A stretch of 64,000 nucleotides of DNA from Chloroflexota bacterium (GCA_021324795.1 JAJPIK010000068.1:124001-188000); one strand, 5' to 3'; numbered from the stretch's first letter, positions 16,905 through 26,999 are shown. Notes: generated by a model from the letters alone, not told the origin. A program made the numbers and translations.

Positions 16905-18824
16905 ATGAATCGATCCATGCGTGATTCCTTGAACGTTGTCTCCCGGAGGATGAGCCGCCGGGGACTCCTGGCCGTCGCCGGAGCTGGGGCCACGGCACTC
17001 CTGGCCGCCTGCGCCGGCCAGACGGCTGCGCCGACGGCCGCGCCCACGACGGCCCCGGCCGCTCCAAGCGCACCGCCGGCAACGGCGACACCGGCTCCGA
17101 CGGTCAAGCCGGTGCAGATCAGTACAGCAGTGCCGGCGACAGCGACGCCAGCTGCTGCCGCGAGTACGGGTGGGAGCACGAATGCCTGGGGTAAGCAGCT
17201 ACCAGCCGACGCGGCGCCTCCGTCGAAGCAGGTTTCCATTGGCTTCAATAACTCCGAGGGCGCCAACTATAAGGCGATGGACTTCTACGAGGCAGTCTAC
17301 GCGCGCGCCCCCGAGCCGGATCTCTTCAACTGCCCGTTGACCCGCATCGATAACAATTTCAATATTCATCCGGGTCACGCGACGAAGTGGGATGTCTCCA
17401 AGGACGGGCTGACTTGGACGTTCACTCTTAAGAAGGGGGCGAAGTGGACCGATGGGAACGAAGTCACGGCGAACGATTATGTACAGACATTCCGCTATAG
17501 TGCTGACCCCAAGCACGCCTGGGATTTCACTTGGTACTGGCAGGGCGTGATCAAGAACTATACCGAGGCGACCAAGGGGACGGTGCCGACTAGCCAGATT
17601 GGTGTACGGCAAGGCTCGGATCCGTATACCCTCATCTTCGAGACCGAAGTGCCGGTTCCTTACATGCCTGCCCAATTACTCTACTCCTGGCCGCTGTCGG
17701 CCGCTGGTCTTGCCAAGTACGGGTCGGGCACTTACAACACCAACCCACAGACGAGCATCAGCTTCGGGCCATACGTTCTCAACGAATGGAGCCCGGACCG
17801 TCGCGTCGTCGTCACGCCGAACAAGCTCTATCAGGGCGACATTACCCCGTTCATTGAGACGATGATCGGCAATATCTACAAGGGTGGCAGCCAGTTCCAG
17901 CGCTTCCAGGCGGGCGAGATCGATAGCACCGAGGTGTTCAAGCCGGACATCCAGGTCGCTCAGAACGACCCGAAGCTGAAGGACCTGCATCTCTACGTGA
18001 ACCCGCAAGACTTCCGCGTTTTCTATGCCTTCTTTGACGTGACCAAGAAGCCATGGGACAACCTAAAGGTACGTCAGGCCTTTGCTCACGCGGTCGATCG
18101 CGACTCAATTATTAAGGCTATCCTTGCACCACTGGCGATTCCCGCGTACGGCGCGCTCATGCCAGGTTATCCGTCCTCGATCAACGACGACCTCAAGTCG
18201 TTGACGAACTACGATCCGGCTAAGGCGAAGCAACTCCTAGCCGAAGCGGGCTACCCTGACGGAAAGGGCTTTCCGGAGGTCACCTTCTACATCCGCGGCA
18301 ACGGCCCGGCAACTGACCCGGCGGTGACCCAGGCGCTCGCGGCGGGCTGGCAGCAAGTGCTTGGCGTGAAGATCAATCTCCAGAATCTGGATCAGCCGAC
18401 GTTCATGACCAAGCTCAACGCGAAACCCACCCAGATGCCTTTCGGCTGGATCTCCTACGGCATGGATTACTTCGATGCCTCGAACATGCTTGGCGTCTGG
18501 AAAGGTGGCGGTCGCCACAACTGGAACAATGCCCAATACGACAAGCTGCTCGCCCAGGCTGGTCCGGAGACCGATCAGGACAAGCGAAACTCACTCTATG
18601 CCGATGCCCAGAAGCTGCTGACTGGTGAAGCGAGCTCGATCTTCGTCTATTTCCAGTTGCACGGCTACTATTACCAGCCCTACTTTAAGGGTCCCGCGCT
18701 GGAAAAAGACAAGTACAATTACGACGGCATCGAGTGGCCCGGGATTGGCACGGCAACCTTCGATCTGCCCAATCTCTACATCGCCAACAACGTCGATCAG
18801 TATCGCCACGCGGCACCCGCGTAG
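16905..18824 (+). CDS. Peptide ABC transporter substrate-binding lipoprotein (SBP family 5)
   Basis: This is the extracytoplasmic receptor of the importer (DppA/OppA type). It has a Tat-like SRRGLLAVAGAG followed by a lipobox with LLAAC, so it is lipid-anchored. A long Ala/Thr/Pro linker follows, as is common in Chloroflexota lipoproteins. The family-5 signature region includes HPGHATKWDVSKDGLTWTF and TLKKGAKWTDGNEVTANDYV. The start at MNRSMRD is preferred because GGGAGAG lies eight bases before it. The mature length (about 600 residues) is normal. It is encoded after the permeases and before the ATPase, an unusual but workable order. Confidence 0.92.
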   Translation: MNRSMRDSLNVVSRRMSRRGLLAVAGAGATALLAACAGQTAAPTAAPTTAPAAPSAPPATATPAPTVKPVQISTAVPATATPAAAASTGGSTNAWGKQLPADAAPPSKQVSIGFNNSEGANYKAMDFYEAVYARAPEPDLFNCPLTRIDNNFNIHPGHATKWDVSKDGLTWTFTLKKGAKWTDGNEVTANDYVQTFRYSADPKHAWDFTWYWQGVIKNYTEATKGTVPTSQIGVRQGSDPYTLIFETEVPVPYMPAQLLYSWPLSAAGLAKYGSGTYNTNPQTSISFGPYVLNEWSPDRRVVVTPNKLYQGDITPFIETMIGNIYKGGSQFQRFQAGEIDSTEVFKPDIQVAQNDPKLKDLHLYVNPQDFRVFYAFFDVTKKPWDNLKVRQAFAHAVDRDSIIKAILAPLAIPAYGALMPGYPSSINDDLKSLTNYDPAKAKQLLAEAGYPDGKGFPEVTFYIRGNGPATDPAVTQALAAGWQQVLGVKINLQNLDQPTFMTKLNAKPTQMPFGWISYGMDYFDASNMLGVWKGGGRHNWNNAQYDKLLAQAGPETDQDKRNSLYADAQKLLTGEASSIFVYFQLHGYYYQPYFKGPALEKDKYNYDGIEWPGIGTATFDLPNLYIANNVDQYRHAAPA

Positions 18825-18837
18825 GTCGCTTCGTCCC

Positions 18838-18872
18838 GCCCCTGGCCACCGCCATTACGCGGAGCCAGGGGC
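18838..18872 (+). terminator. Intra-operon hairpin after the binding-protein gene
   Basis: A 9-bp perfect stem GCCCCTGGC/GCCAGGGGC with a 17-base loop lies between the binding-protein stop and the ATPase start. Such hairpins often stabilise the upstream mRNA or partly terminate transcription so that the binding protein is made in excess. There is no T-run. Confidence 0.5.
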
Positions 18873-18890
18873 AGTTCAAATGAGCCCGAG

Positions 18891-21134
18891 GTGAAGCTCG
18901 TGGTTAGGAGCAACGGCTACTCCAATCCCAGCGAGAGCCGGGCGGCCCCCTTGCTCGAGGTGCGTGACCTGCGAACGCAGTTCCGGGTACGCGATACCAC
19001 GGTTTACGCCGTCGAAGGGGCCTCGTTCTCGCTGCATCAGGGCGAGACAGTGGGCATTGTTGGTGAGAGTGGATCAGGCAAGAGTGTTAGTGCTCTCTCG
19101 ATCATGGGTATGATTCGTTGGCCTGGTCGCGTTGTCGGCGGCGAGGTTCTCTTCCACGGTGAAGATCTGCTGAAGAAGCCCGAGTCCCAGATGCGACGGC
19201 TACGCGGGCGTACTCTCGCGATGATCCCGCAGAATCCACTCACCTCGCTCAATCCCGTCCTCACCGTCGGTGATCACTTGCGCGAAATCCTCTGGGTTCA
19301 CCTGGGAACCGGCGCATCCGAGGCAACCCGCCGGGGGATCGAACTGCTCCGGCGGGTTGGGCTGCCGGACCCGGCGCAGCGGATGAACGAGTATCCGCAT
19401 CGAATGAGCGGCGGTCAGCGCCAACGGGTGATGATCGCGCTGGCGATGGCCTGCGGTCCGGAGCTCTTGATCGCCGACGAGCCGACGACTGCCCTCGACG
19501 TCACGATTCAGGCGCAGATTCTCGATCTAATGGATGAGCTAGCCCGCGAATCGAACCTTGCTTCGATTCTAATCAGCCACAATCTCGGGATCATCGCTGC
19601 TCACTGTGACCGCGTCGTGGTGATGTACGCTGGGCGGGTGGTCGAGTCGGCGACGGTCGCCGACATCTTTGCTGATCCGCGCCATCCATACACCGTTGGC
19701 TTGCTCAATTGTGTGCCTCGTCTGACTGCGCATCGAGCGGACACCTTCCAAACGATTCCCGGTTCACCACCGGTGGTGACCGAGATTCCGACCGGCTGTC
19801 CATTCGCACCACGCTGCGGCTATGCATCGGAGGTTTGCTGGGAGCAGATTCCCGAGTTGACCCTGATGGGGCCGGATCATCGAGCTGCTTGCTGGAATCC
19901 GGTCCAAAGATCGGTTGAATTGGACACGAGTCGAGAGGCAGCTGCCAGACTCGGGGCTGGGAGCCGGACGACCGCTAAATACAACCTGAAGCGCCCTGTA
20001 ACAGAGGAGAAAGACAGCGCTGCTTCGGCGGCAATGTTGGCGGCGAGTAGCGAGATCAAGTCCGCAGAACCAACGTCTGCCATCGCATACTGCCAGTCTC
20101 CTGCCACTCATCTCCAACCTCTCATCGAGGTCAATGGCTTGAAAGTCCACTATACGGTTCCCGGCGAAGGCTGGTTGATTCAGTCGCGGAAAGTCCTCCG
20201 TGCCGTCGACGGTGTCAGCTTTCAGATCCGGGAAGGCGAAACGCTGGGATTGGTCGGCGAAAGCGGCTGTGGTAAGAGTACAATCGGCCGAACCATGCTT
20301 TTTCTCGAGCGTCCGATTGAAGGTCAGGTCAAGTTCCAGGGACGTGACCTCGGTGCACTCGCAGCCGACGAGCTACGCGCGCTGCGGCGCCACATGCAAA
20401 TCGTCTTCCAAGATCCGTTTGCTTCACTCAACCCGCGCATGACGATCGGTCAGATTATCGGCGAGCCGCTGTCGGTCCACCATCTCCACGAGGGAAAGAC
20501 GCGGCGCGACCGCATCGCCGACCTGCTCAGCATGGTCGAGCTCAGTCCTGACTTTGTCCAGCGTTACCCGCACGAGTTCAGTGGTGGGCAGCGACAGCGG
20601 ATTGGCATTGCCCGCGCCCTGGCCGTTGAGCCTTCCTTCATCGTCCTGGATGAGCCGGTCTCGGCATTAGATGTCTCGATTCAAGCGCAGATTCTGCGTC
20701 TGCTGAGCGATCTCCAAAAGAGATTACATCTGTCGTATTTGTTCATCGCCCACGATTTAGCGGTGGTTGGCCAAATGAGCGACCGGGTTGCAGTGATGTA
20801 TCTTGGCAAGATCGTCGAGCTCGCGGAGCGCGACGCCTTGTATCAGCGGCCTCACCACCCTTATACCCAGGCGCTCTTCTCGGCGGTGCCGGTCCCCGAC
20901 CCGCAGGAGGCCCGACAGTCCAAACGCCTCGTCCTGGCTGGGGAGGTTCCCAGTCCGATCAATCTGCCGTCTGGCTGCCGGTTTCACTCGCGCTGTCCAC
21001 TGGCCCGAGACGTCTGCAGTCACGAGGAGCCACCACTTCGGCCGGTAGGCTCCGACCACGAGGTGGCCTGCCACTTTGCAGAAGAGGCGGCGCAGCGCTT
21101 CGAGCCATTCTTGAAGGAAAAAAGGAGGATATGA
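18891..21134 (+). CDS. Fused DppD-DppF peptide ABC transporter ATP-binding protein
   Basis: This is a single polypeptide with both ATPase domains of the importer. Domain 1 (residues about 20-330) has Walker A GESGSGKS, signature MSGGQRQRV and Walker [13 protein letters not shown]. It ends in the oligopeptide-type Cys motif [13 protein letters not shown] linker of about 75 residues without obvious fold follows. Domain 2 (about 405-720) has [29 protein letters not shown] and [12 protein letters not shown]. The two are separate proteins in most Dpp systems, although GsiA and YejF are fused too. GTG is the start. The stop overlaps the aminotransferase start. Confidence 0.93.
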   Translation: MKLVVRSNGYSNPSESRAAPLLEVRDLRTQFRVRDTTVYAVEGASFSLHQGETVGIVGESGSGKSVSALSIMGMIRWPGRVVGGEVLFHGEDLLKKPESQMRRLRGRTLAMIPQNPLTSLNPVLTVGDHLREILWVHLGTGASEATRRGIELLRRVGLPDPAQRMNEYPHRMSGGQRQRVMIALAMACGPELLIADEPTTALDVTIQAQILDLMDELARESNLASILISHNLGIIAAHCDRVVVMYAGRVVESATVADIFADPRHPYTVGLLNCVPRLTAHRADTFQTIPGSPPVVTEIPTGCPFAPRCGYASEVCWEQIPELTLMGPDHRAACWNPVQRSVELDTSREAAARLGAGSRTTAKYNLKRPVTEEKDSAASAAMLAASSEIKSAEPTSAIAYCQSPATHLQPLIEVNGLKVHYTVPGEGWLIQSRKVLRAVDGVSFQIREGETLGLVGESGCGKSTIGRTMLFLERPIEGQVKFQGRDLGALAADELRALRRHMQIVFQDPFASLNPRMTIGQIIGEPLSVHHLHEGKTRRDRIADLLSMVELSPDFVQRYPHEFSGGQRQRIGIARALAVEPSFIVLDEPVSALDVSIQAQILRLLSDLQKRLHLSYLFIAHDLAVVGQMSDRVAVMYLGKIVELAERDALYQRPHHPYTQALFSAVPVPDPQEARQSKRLVLAGEVPSPINLPSGCRFHSRCPLARDVCSHEEPPLRPVGSDHEVACHFAEEAAQRFEPFLKEKRRI

Positions 21135-22300
21135 TGACCGTCAGCGCTCTGGACGTTGCCACGGTCCGCGAGGCATACCCGATTCTCCGTGAGCTCGCCT
21201 ATTTCAACACGGGAACCTATGGCTTGATGGCGGAGCCGGTCCTGACGCGCTATCTGGAAAACGTCGCCAGCTTCGAGCGGCAGGGCCTGCGCGTCGACCT
21301 GGCCCTGCGGAGTCAGATCGAGGCATCGCGTGAGCGGATCGCGGCGCGAATCAACGCGTGCCCGAGCGAGATCGCCCTGAGTGGCAACGCGACCGATGGC
21401 GTCGCTTACGTCGCCGCCGGGCTTGATTGGCAGCCCGGCGATGAAGTGATCATCTCGAATCAAGAACACCCGGCGATGAACTACCCCTGGCAGTATGCTG
21501 CTCAGCGTGATGGCATCGTCCTCAAACGCTTCCCAGTGCACTTTGATCCGTGTGAGAATCTGAAGGCAATTGAATCTCTGCTCACGGATAAGACGCGTCT
21601 GATTGGAGCCAGCCACGTGACCTCACCGACCGGCATTCGTCTCCCGGTCAAAGAGATCTGCGACCTGGCGCACGCGCACGGCGCTTTGGCTTTCGTCGAC
21701 GGTGCCCAATCATTCGCGGTCATGCCGATCGACGTACAGGAGATTGGCTGTGATTTTTTCACGAGCAACTGCCACAAATGGCTGGGGGCGCCGAAAGGGA
21801 CGGGCTTCCTCTACGCGCGCCAAGCGCTCATGGAGCGGCTCCAGCCCGCTTACGTCGGTGCGGGCTCGGCCGAGAGCTTCAGCTTTGAGAACGGCCTCGT
21901 GCTCCAACCGAGTGGAAAGCGCTTCGAATTTGCCACCCGCGGCTTCGCGGTGCCGGCGAGCATTAGCCTGGCCTTCGATTGGTTCGATCAGCTCGGCTGG
22001 ACACAGATCTTCGATCGGATCGCCTATCTCTCGACCTATCTCAAGCATCAGTTGCAAGAGATTCCGGGCGTCGAGCTCGGAACACCGATCGAGTGGGAGC
22101 GATCGAGTGGGCTGGTCAACTTTCGGGTGGTCGGGCGCGATGAAACCGCTCTTCAAGAACGCTTCGAAACCGCCAAGCTCTATCCGCGCACCCTTGGTAA
22201 AGGCTCGGAAAAGATCCGTGTTTCGACCGCTCTATTCAATGATGAGGACGAAATCGACCGCCTGGTCAGGTGCGTCCGGGAGTTCGTCCAGGCTGGGTGA
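21131..22300 (+). CDS. Class V aminotransferase (isopenicillin N epimerase/cysteine desulfurase-like)
   Basis: This is a PLP-dependent enzyme of fold type I. Cofactor-site residues are visible: [16 protein letters not shown] near the phosphate cup, the Asp in [11 protein letters not shown], and the Schiff-base Lys in [19 protein letters not shown]. At 389 residues it fits the CefD-like branch, which includes epimerases and carbon-sulfur lyases. It is coupled to the ABC ATPase by an overlapping ATGATG, so it probably processes the imported amino-acid-like compound. The exact reaction is not inferable. Confidence 0.9.
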   Translation: MMTVSALDVATVREAYPILRELAYFNTGTYGLMAEPVLTRYLENVASFERQGLRVDLALRSQIEASRERIAARINACPSEIALSGNATDGVAYVAAGLDWQPGDEVIISNQEHPAMNYPWQYAAQRDGIVLKRFPVHFDPCENLKAIESLLTDKTRLIGASHVTSPTGIRLPVKEICDLAHAHGALAFVDGAQSFAVMPIDVQEIGCDFFTSNCHKWLGAPKGTGFLYARQALMERLQPAYVGAGSAESFSFENGLVLQPSGKRFEFATRGFAVPASISLAFDWFDQLGWTQIFDRIAYLSTYLKHQLQEIPGVELGTPIEWERSSGLVNFRVVGRDETALQERFETAKLYPRTLGKGSEKIRVSTALFNDEDEIDRLVRCVREFVQAG

Positions 22301-22430
22301 GTGGTTGCCTCAAAAGGTGGTGGAGCGTGACTAAGGCTTATCGAAAAGCGATTGGGCCCGGATCATTGACCACATGTAACCGTACCGACAGTCAGATCGC
22401 GCGTAGTTTAGGGCACCCCTCTTCAATGAG

Positions 22431-23984
22431 TCACGGCGAGAATCCGTTGATGTGAAGCGAGAGGACCCTAGCAAGCGACATCGCGGTGTGAGGGGGAAGC
22501 CAAACGACGATTGCGTCGATGACCGTTCCAGTCGCCGGGTCAATCAGGACTGCGATGTAAGTGAAGAACAAGAGCATCGTGAAGGCCGTGCAGGCCAGCA
22601 TCAGCGTAAGGACAAGTCCGTGCAGAGCGGGAGATCTGTCATTGACACGATATAGCAGCCAGGATAATCCGATCACGAACACCGGATACATTTCGGTCAT
22701 TCGTCGCATACCGAAGCTTGAACCGGCCGTGGGATCGCCGGCGACCGAATTTATCAGAATTTGTAGGACGACGATCAAAGTCAGCACGATTGCGATTCGG
22801 CGTCGGCCGTCGATGAGCATACACGCCAGTCCGATTACCGCGAGTAACGTCAGCGGTGCCCAGGCGAACATTCCGCTTGCTGGCGCGATCAAAACCTTCT
22901 CCCAGCCGGTGGGTATCCAATCACGCACTGTCCCAACGGCCGTTGGCGAAGGTGATCCGTACATGTAAATCCAGCTCAAGGGCACCGTGATAAATATGGC
23001 GCCTACTCCCACCGCGAATGTCACCAGGTCGATGAGTCTCGCTCGAAACAGCAACGCCAGCGCCAGCGGGATTGCCAACAGAATGAGCTGCCACCGAACT
23101 GTGCCAGCCAGGCCAGTCAGCAGTCCCACCATTAACCAATACCAAGGGCGTGCGAATCGCATTTGGGGTTGACGCGCGAGCCAGGATCCGGATCGCGGCG
23201 CAGGGATCGGAGCATCCGTGTCATCGTTGAGCGGGAGCAGCCCTGATTGAACCGTGAGCCAGATTGGGACAGTTACTGCAAATGTGGCAACGCCGTGTGC
23301 CATCGTCGGTTCGATGACAGTGTAGTAATAGAGCGGAGTTCCTAAGAACGCTAGCAGAGTCACCAGTACCGCGGCTTTGATCCCCAGTAGTCGGCGAGAC
23401 ATCAGAAACGAAAGTACCAGGGTGACGGTGACGTATGTCCAGGTAGCGAAAGCAACTGCAAAGGAATGAACGAGCGTATCTCCTTGAAGGGCGAGGAAAA
23501 CCTGGTCGCGCGCGTGGATGAGACCCAGCCCCTTGAACTGATCCAAGAGCAGCGACGCGGAATAGAAAGGAGCCCAGAAGATCGCCGCGCCGAAAGCAAA
23601 CGCCGAGTTATAGCGGCCAGTCTGATTGTTAACCCTGACCTGATAGGTAATAAAGCGCGCGAAGTGATTCGCTGCCAGAGAAAGATCGAGCGTATGGTTG
23701 CGCACAAGCGTTTCGAGCCAGATGTAGTAAGCAAATCCATCCGATCGAATCATTGGCACGTCGAGCGGCGCGGCGAGAAACCCGGAGATTCCGATCAAGA
23801 CGAGGATTGCCAGGTGATTGGCGGTGAGGCGACCAGACGTCGCGACTGTGGCCTGCCGTTTGAGGACATGTGCTGCCTGGCTGCGTTGGTACGCCTTTAC
23901 CCCTTCGCTGCTCCGCTCAGGGCAAGCTCTCGCCAGCTCTCCCTGAGCCGTACGCCGCGCATTCTCAAGCAAGAAAGCTAACAT
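22431..23984 (-). CDS. Polytopic membrane protein, GT-C glycosyltransferase-like
   Basis: This is a protein of about 517 residues with 10-12 hydrophobic helices. The first external loop has MIRSDGFAYYIWLETLVRNH, the kind of acidic loop used by GT-C enzymes (PMT/ArnT-like) that take sugars from polyprenyl phosphate. A second loop (VRVNNQTGRYNSAFAFG) fits too. The N-terminal 40 residues are unlike the rest and include ARACPERSSEGV, a translation typical of a dispersed REP-like repeat, so the true start may be further inside. On the minus strand TATAAT lies about 20 bases ahead of the ATG. It stands apart from the large glycan cluster. Confidence 0.7.
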   Translation of the reverse strand: MLAFLLENARRTAQGELARACPERSSEGVKAYQRSQAAHVLKRQATVATSGRLTANHLAILVLIGISGFLAAPLDVPMIRSDGFAYYIWLETLVRNHTLDLSLAANHFARFITYQVRVNNQTGRYNSAFAFGAAIFWAPFYSASLLLDQFKGLGLIHARDQVFLALQGDTLVHSFAVAFATWTYVTVTLVLSFLMSRRLLGIKAAVLVTLLAFLGTPLYYYTVIEPTMAHGVATFAVTVPIWLTVQSGLLPLNDDTDAPIPAPRSGSWLARQPQMRFARPWYWLMVGLLTGLAGTVRWQLILLAIPLALALLFRARLIDLVTFAVGVGAIFITVPLSWIYMYGSPSPTAVGTVRDWIPTGWEKVLIAPASGMFAWAPLTLLAVIGLACMLIDGRRRIAIVLTLIVVLQILINSVAGDPTAGSSFGMRRMTEMYPVFVIGLSWLLYRVNDRSPALHGLVLTLMLACTAFTMLLFFTYIAVLIDPATGTVIDAIVVWLPPHTAMSLARVLSLHINGFSP

Positions 23985-24284
23985 CCTCTCGGATAAAAGG
24001 GATGATTATACACCGGGGAGACGTGATTGATGCTGATATTGTCCGGCTGAATTGTCGTGCTCTGAGAGAGTTAAAGTACGAATTTGCCTGTGGATCATGC
24101 TAGCCACCCGCCAGCGCGCGTTTGCTAAGAAGTTGTTAACTAACTGTAAATCCGTCCCTCAGCTTACCGGAGCGCCTTTCGCTTCGGTAATTTCGACATC
24201 GTCCGCGCGACTCTGAGCCCGACCGGTGCGCGGTCTGACGGCAGAATGGCCATTTTCTGCCTTGGATCGGCGTCGCCGGCATCG
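23985..24284. other. Intergenic region with promoter-like and hairpin sequences
   Basis: This holds the upstream region of the GT-C-like gene, with TATAAT on the minus strand, and the downstream region of the COG4705 gene. A hairpin is listed separately. There is no coding pattern. Confidence 0.5.
24164..24190. terminator. Hairpin downstream of the COG4705 gene
   Basis: TTACCGGAGCG and CGCTTCGGTAA pair over 11 bases with a single G-T pair and a 5-base loop. It lies about 95 bases after the COG4705 stop. A short T-run follows on the plus strand. Confidence 0.45.
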
Positions 24285-25082
24285 CTATCTTTGGTTTACC
24301 TGGCCGGGTTGTTCTTCCGTGATATCCTGGCGGGTAACGGTCAGGTAACCGACGCAGCCGATGATCAAAATCGTCAAGACCAGAGAGACCTTGGCGTCGC
24401 CCAGTCCGAGACCACCCAGATATGGTTTCCCAAACCAGTCAGCAAACGACGCACCGAGCGGCCGAGTCACGATGTAGGCGAACCAGAAGGCCAGAATCTC
24501 GTTGAGACCAAACAGCCAGTAGCCCAGGGCCGGCACCGCAATCAATGCGGTAAACAGCACCCCCGAGGCAAGATACCCCAAGCCAAGGGTTGCGGCGGTC
24601 ATGTCACCCGCGGCGGTGCCGAGCGCGAACGTCGCCATGACAGTGGCCCAATAAAACAGCTCGCGACGGAGCAGATCGATACTATGGATCGAGAGGGTTT
24701 TCTCGCTGACATACCAGGCAACGAAGATCAGAGCGAGCACGACCGCAAAGAAGACGGTTGCTATGAGGTACGGAATCCCCAGCACAACGTGCAACACGTC
24801 GGCGGCCATCGTCCCGAAGACGGCGACCATCACAACGGCGAACCAGTAGATCGAGGCCACATAGCGCCGGACAACGAGTTGCAGGATCAACGCGGCAATC
24901 AGGCCGATGCCCCCGAGAGCGACCGCGACGTAGGGATTGATGTGAAAGACCAGGTAGTCCGAGGTCGATTCGCCCATCGCGGTACTCAACAGTTTGATGA
25001 TCCAGAAGTAGACTGTAATCTCTGGAACCTTTCGAAGAGTGCGCAGCGCAAGACTCCGAGTGAGAAGCTGTTGAGCGATCAT
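24285..25082 (-). CDS. COG4705-type multi-span membrane protein
   Basis: This is an uncharacterised inner-membrane protein of 265 residues with about eight helices. The opening RKVPEITVYFWIIKLLSTAM and GESTSDYLVFHI match the conserved start of the COG4705 family, in which this segment recurs. A repeat-like internal similarity is visible: GTAAGDMTAATLGLGYL and later TRPLGASFADWFGKP. Function of the family is unknown to me. It is a monocistronic gene with AAGGATC before the ATG. Confidence 0.8.
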   Translation of the reverse strand: MIAQQLLTRSLALRTLRKVPEITVYFWIIKLLSTAMGESTSDYLVFHINPYVAVALGGIGLIAALILQLVVRRYVASIYWFAVVMVAVFGTMAADVLHVVLGIPYLIATVFFAVVLALIFVAWYVSEKTLSIHSIDLLRRELFYWATVMATFALGTAAGDMTAATLGLGYLASGVLFTALIAVPALGYWLFGLNEILAFWFAYIVTRPLGASFADWFGKPYLGGLGLGDAKVSLVLTILIIGCVGYLTVTRQDITEEQPGQVNQR

Positions 25083-25383
25083 GATCCTTTGTCTCCGGAT
25101 AATTCCTCTTCAGGTGGTAATGAGGCGACCTCGGTCTGAATAGCACTTCTCCCAGGGGAGAGTATGCTCCCTCCCTGAACTAGCGTCAATTTTCTCTCGA
25201 CGTGCTAGCACGCCTGCTATCGGGGATAGCCTGGTCGAGTGCATCCACTTCTCGGTGCTCCGTCGAGTCATACCGACCCCTGCGTTGGATAAGCTCTGTG
25301 CGGCCATGCTGCTCGGGCGGGAGATTGACTGGCCAGAGGGCAAGCAACCATGCTGCTGCACTCGCCGGGATCGAATGAGAGAG
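25083..25383. other. Intergenic region without recognisable genes
   Basis: This lies between the start of the COG4705 gene and the end of the DedA gene. ORFs listed here are shadows without RBS. It probably contains the promoter of the COG4705 gene. No strong hairpin is seen. Confidence 0.5.
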
Positions 25384-26061
25384 CTACTCGTCTGGGACCA
25401 CGGTGGGAGCGGAGTGCCCCGCGGCTGGCGCGGTCCGACGGAGCCGCTGCCAACCGGCGACCCCTCCCAGACCCACCGCCAGAACAATCGCGAGCACCGG
25501 CAGTGAGACCAGGTCATCGAGGTCACCAGTGAATAGGGCGATCAAATGGCGGCTCTGCTGCTGGAGGACCATTCCGAGAAAGAAATAGAAGAGGGCCCAG
25601 AGCATTGCGGCGATAGCAGTCGCCGGAGCAAAAGTACGATAGGGAATGCCGACCAATCCAGCCATGATTGTCGTCGGAGTACGCACCCCGGGTACCAGTC
25701 GTCCGATCACGATGGCGACAGCACCGTGCTGTCGGAACCAGCGTTCCACGGTCGCGATGTGCCCATTGTCTCCCCGGTGTATCGGGAGTCGCCTCAGGAG
25801 GCGAGAACGGCCTCCACGGCGCATGAGGGTATAGAGGAGGGACGACCCGAGCGTCGCGGCGACGCTGGCGGTGAGGATAACGAGGACAGCACCGGTGAGC
25901 GGTAGGTTGTGTCGCGCGCCGGCGGCAATGATCAGGACATCACCGGGGATCAACAGCGGAACCCCTGCTTCTTCGATCAGCAGGAAGACAAAGAGTCCGG
26001 GGATTTCGTGCGCCCGATAAAAGCCAAAGAGCAGTCCGGGGATGATCCAGAGGTGTCGCAC
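25384..26061 (-). CDS. DedA family membrane protein
   Basis: This is a SNARE-associated/DedA-type integral membrane protein; members carry undecaprenyl phosphate or other lipids across the membrane. Family motifs are the acidic EEAGVPLLIPGDVLIIAAG in the first helical hairpin and GRLVPGVRTPTTIMAGLVG with the functional Arg residues. The GTG start is chosen because AGGAGG lies just before it; the 40 extra residues of the ORF track overlap the upstream gene. Length is about 225 residues. It follows the PAP2 gene by ten bases, so the two form an operon for lipid-carrier recycling. Confidence 0.9.
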   Translation of the reverse strand: MRHLWIIPGLLFGFYRAHEIPGLFVFLLIEEAGVPLLIPGDVLIIAAGARHNLPLTGAVLVILTASVAATLGSSLLYTLMRRGGRSRLLRRLPIHRGDNGHIATVERWFRQHGAVAIVIGRLVPGVRTPTTIMAGLVGIPYRTFAPATAIAAMLWALFYFFLGMVLQQQSRHLIALFTGDLDDLVSLPVLAIVLAVGLGGVAGWQRLRRTAPAAGHSAPTVVPDE

Positions 26062-26071
26062 CTTCCCCCTC

Positions 26072-26647
26072 CTACCCCAGACGCAGCCGACGGGCAATCG
26101 CGATTGCGCCTTGGTAGGGTACCTGGAGGTGAGGATCCAAGTGGAGGAGGACGATCGCCCAAAACATCCCGAGCGCGGCACCGATGATGACGTCCAACGG
26201 GTAGTGCGCGCCGACGTAGACCCGAGCGAAGGCGATCAGGAGCGCGGTGGTCAGAAAGAGCCAGCGGCCAGGCATCGTCCGAAGCAGGGCCGTCGCCGCT
26301 ACGCTAAACGCCGCGGTCGCATGATCGCTGGGGAATGACGAATCGTGCGCAGCCTGGACGAGCAGGCGCACCTGCTGGGGATGGGCGATGAACGGGCGCG
26401 GGACGTCGATCAGATGGCCAATCGCGAGGTTCACGATCTGCCCGGCGACAACTGCCGCTGCCGCCGCGAGCGCGGCCGTTTTTCCGATGTCGTCGGCCGG
26501 CGTAAGAATCCACCAGAGGGCCGCGCCGAGGATGACCAAGAAGATCAGGTCGGACGCGGTGACACGCATCAGGGTATCAGCGAGCGGAGAGTGGCCAGCA
26601 AGCCCATTGATCGCTTGAGCGAAATGCCAGTTTAAGCCGTGATCCAC
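26072..26647 (-). CDS. PAP2 family phosphatase, undecaprenyl-diphosphatase-like
   Basis: This is a membrane phosphatase of 191 residues. The three active-site blocks are present: PRPFIAHP (K/R-x6-RP type, block 1), SFPSDHATAAFSVA (block 2) and RVYVGAHYPLDVIIG (block 3). Such enzymes dephosphorylate undecaprenyl diphosphate or phosphatidic acid. The GTG start has AAGGAG eight bases upstream. The pairing with DedA supports a role in recycling the lipid carrier that the glycan cluster of this window would use. Confidence 0.9.
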   Translation of the reverse strand: MDHGLNWHFAQAINGLAGHSPLADTLMRVTASDLIFLVILGAALWWILTPADDIGKTAALAAAAAVVAGQIVNLAIGHLIDVPRPFIAHPQQVRLLVQAAHDSSFPSDHATAAFSVAATALLRTMPGRWLFLTTALLIAFARVYVGAHYPLDVIIGAALGMFWAIVLLHLDPHLQVPYQGAIAIARRLRLG

Positions 26648-26999
26648 CCGACGCTCCTTGTTGGGCTATTCGTTATTGCACAAGCGAAGATCCAACCGAG
26701 GCAGATTCTAACGCGCGCGGCTGGGGTGCTGTCAAGTTTCGAACTGCTAGCGATCACGTGCTGGATAGTACTGTTGTATTGCTGCCGTCGCCTTTCGTCG
26801 GCGGGTAGCCGAGAATCGCGACCTGGGCTACGTCCGAGCAAATTATGCCCACTCATTGCGATCGATCTGCCACGAATCTGCTCGCTTACCGCGATATCGA
26901 TAGCTGTCAGGATCGGAACCAGGCAGACCGAGACAAGGGGGAAAGCTACAGGTTTTCCCCCTTGTGGCGAAATTTGATTATTGGGATGCGGTGAGCGAT
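26648..26999. other. Intergenic region between PAP2 and PepSY genes
   Basis: This holds the PAP2/DedA promoter region and the terminator of the signalling operon. The coding frames here lack RBS and family resemblance. Confidence 0.5.
26933..26965 (-). terminator. Terminator of the PepSY/HK/RR operon
   Basis: A perfect 12-bp stem ACAAGGGGGAAA/TTTCCCCCTTGT with a 9-base loop lies 35 bases after the PepSY stop on the minus strand. Confidence 0.75.

Noticed and set aside
24246-25139. Plus-strand ORF of 297 residues opposite the COG4705 gene
   Set aside because: The minus strand has a coherent membrane protein with family motifs; this frame is highly charged and has no RBS.
25140-25170. Hairpin CTTCTCCCAGGGGAGAG as terminator
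   Set aside because: The stem is only about 5-6 bp and lies upstream, not downstream, of the nearest gene.
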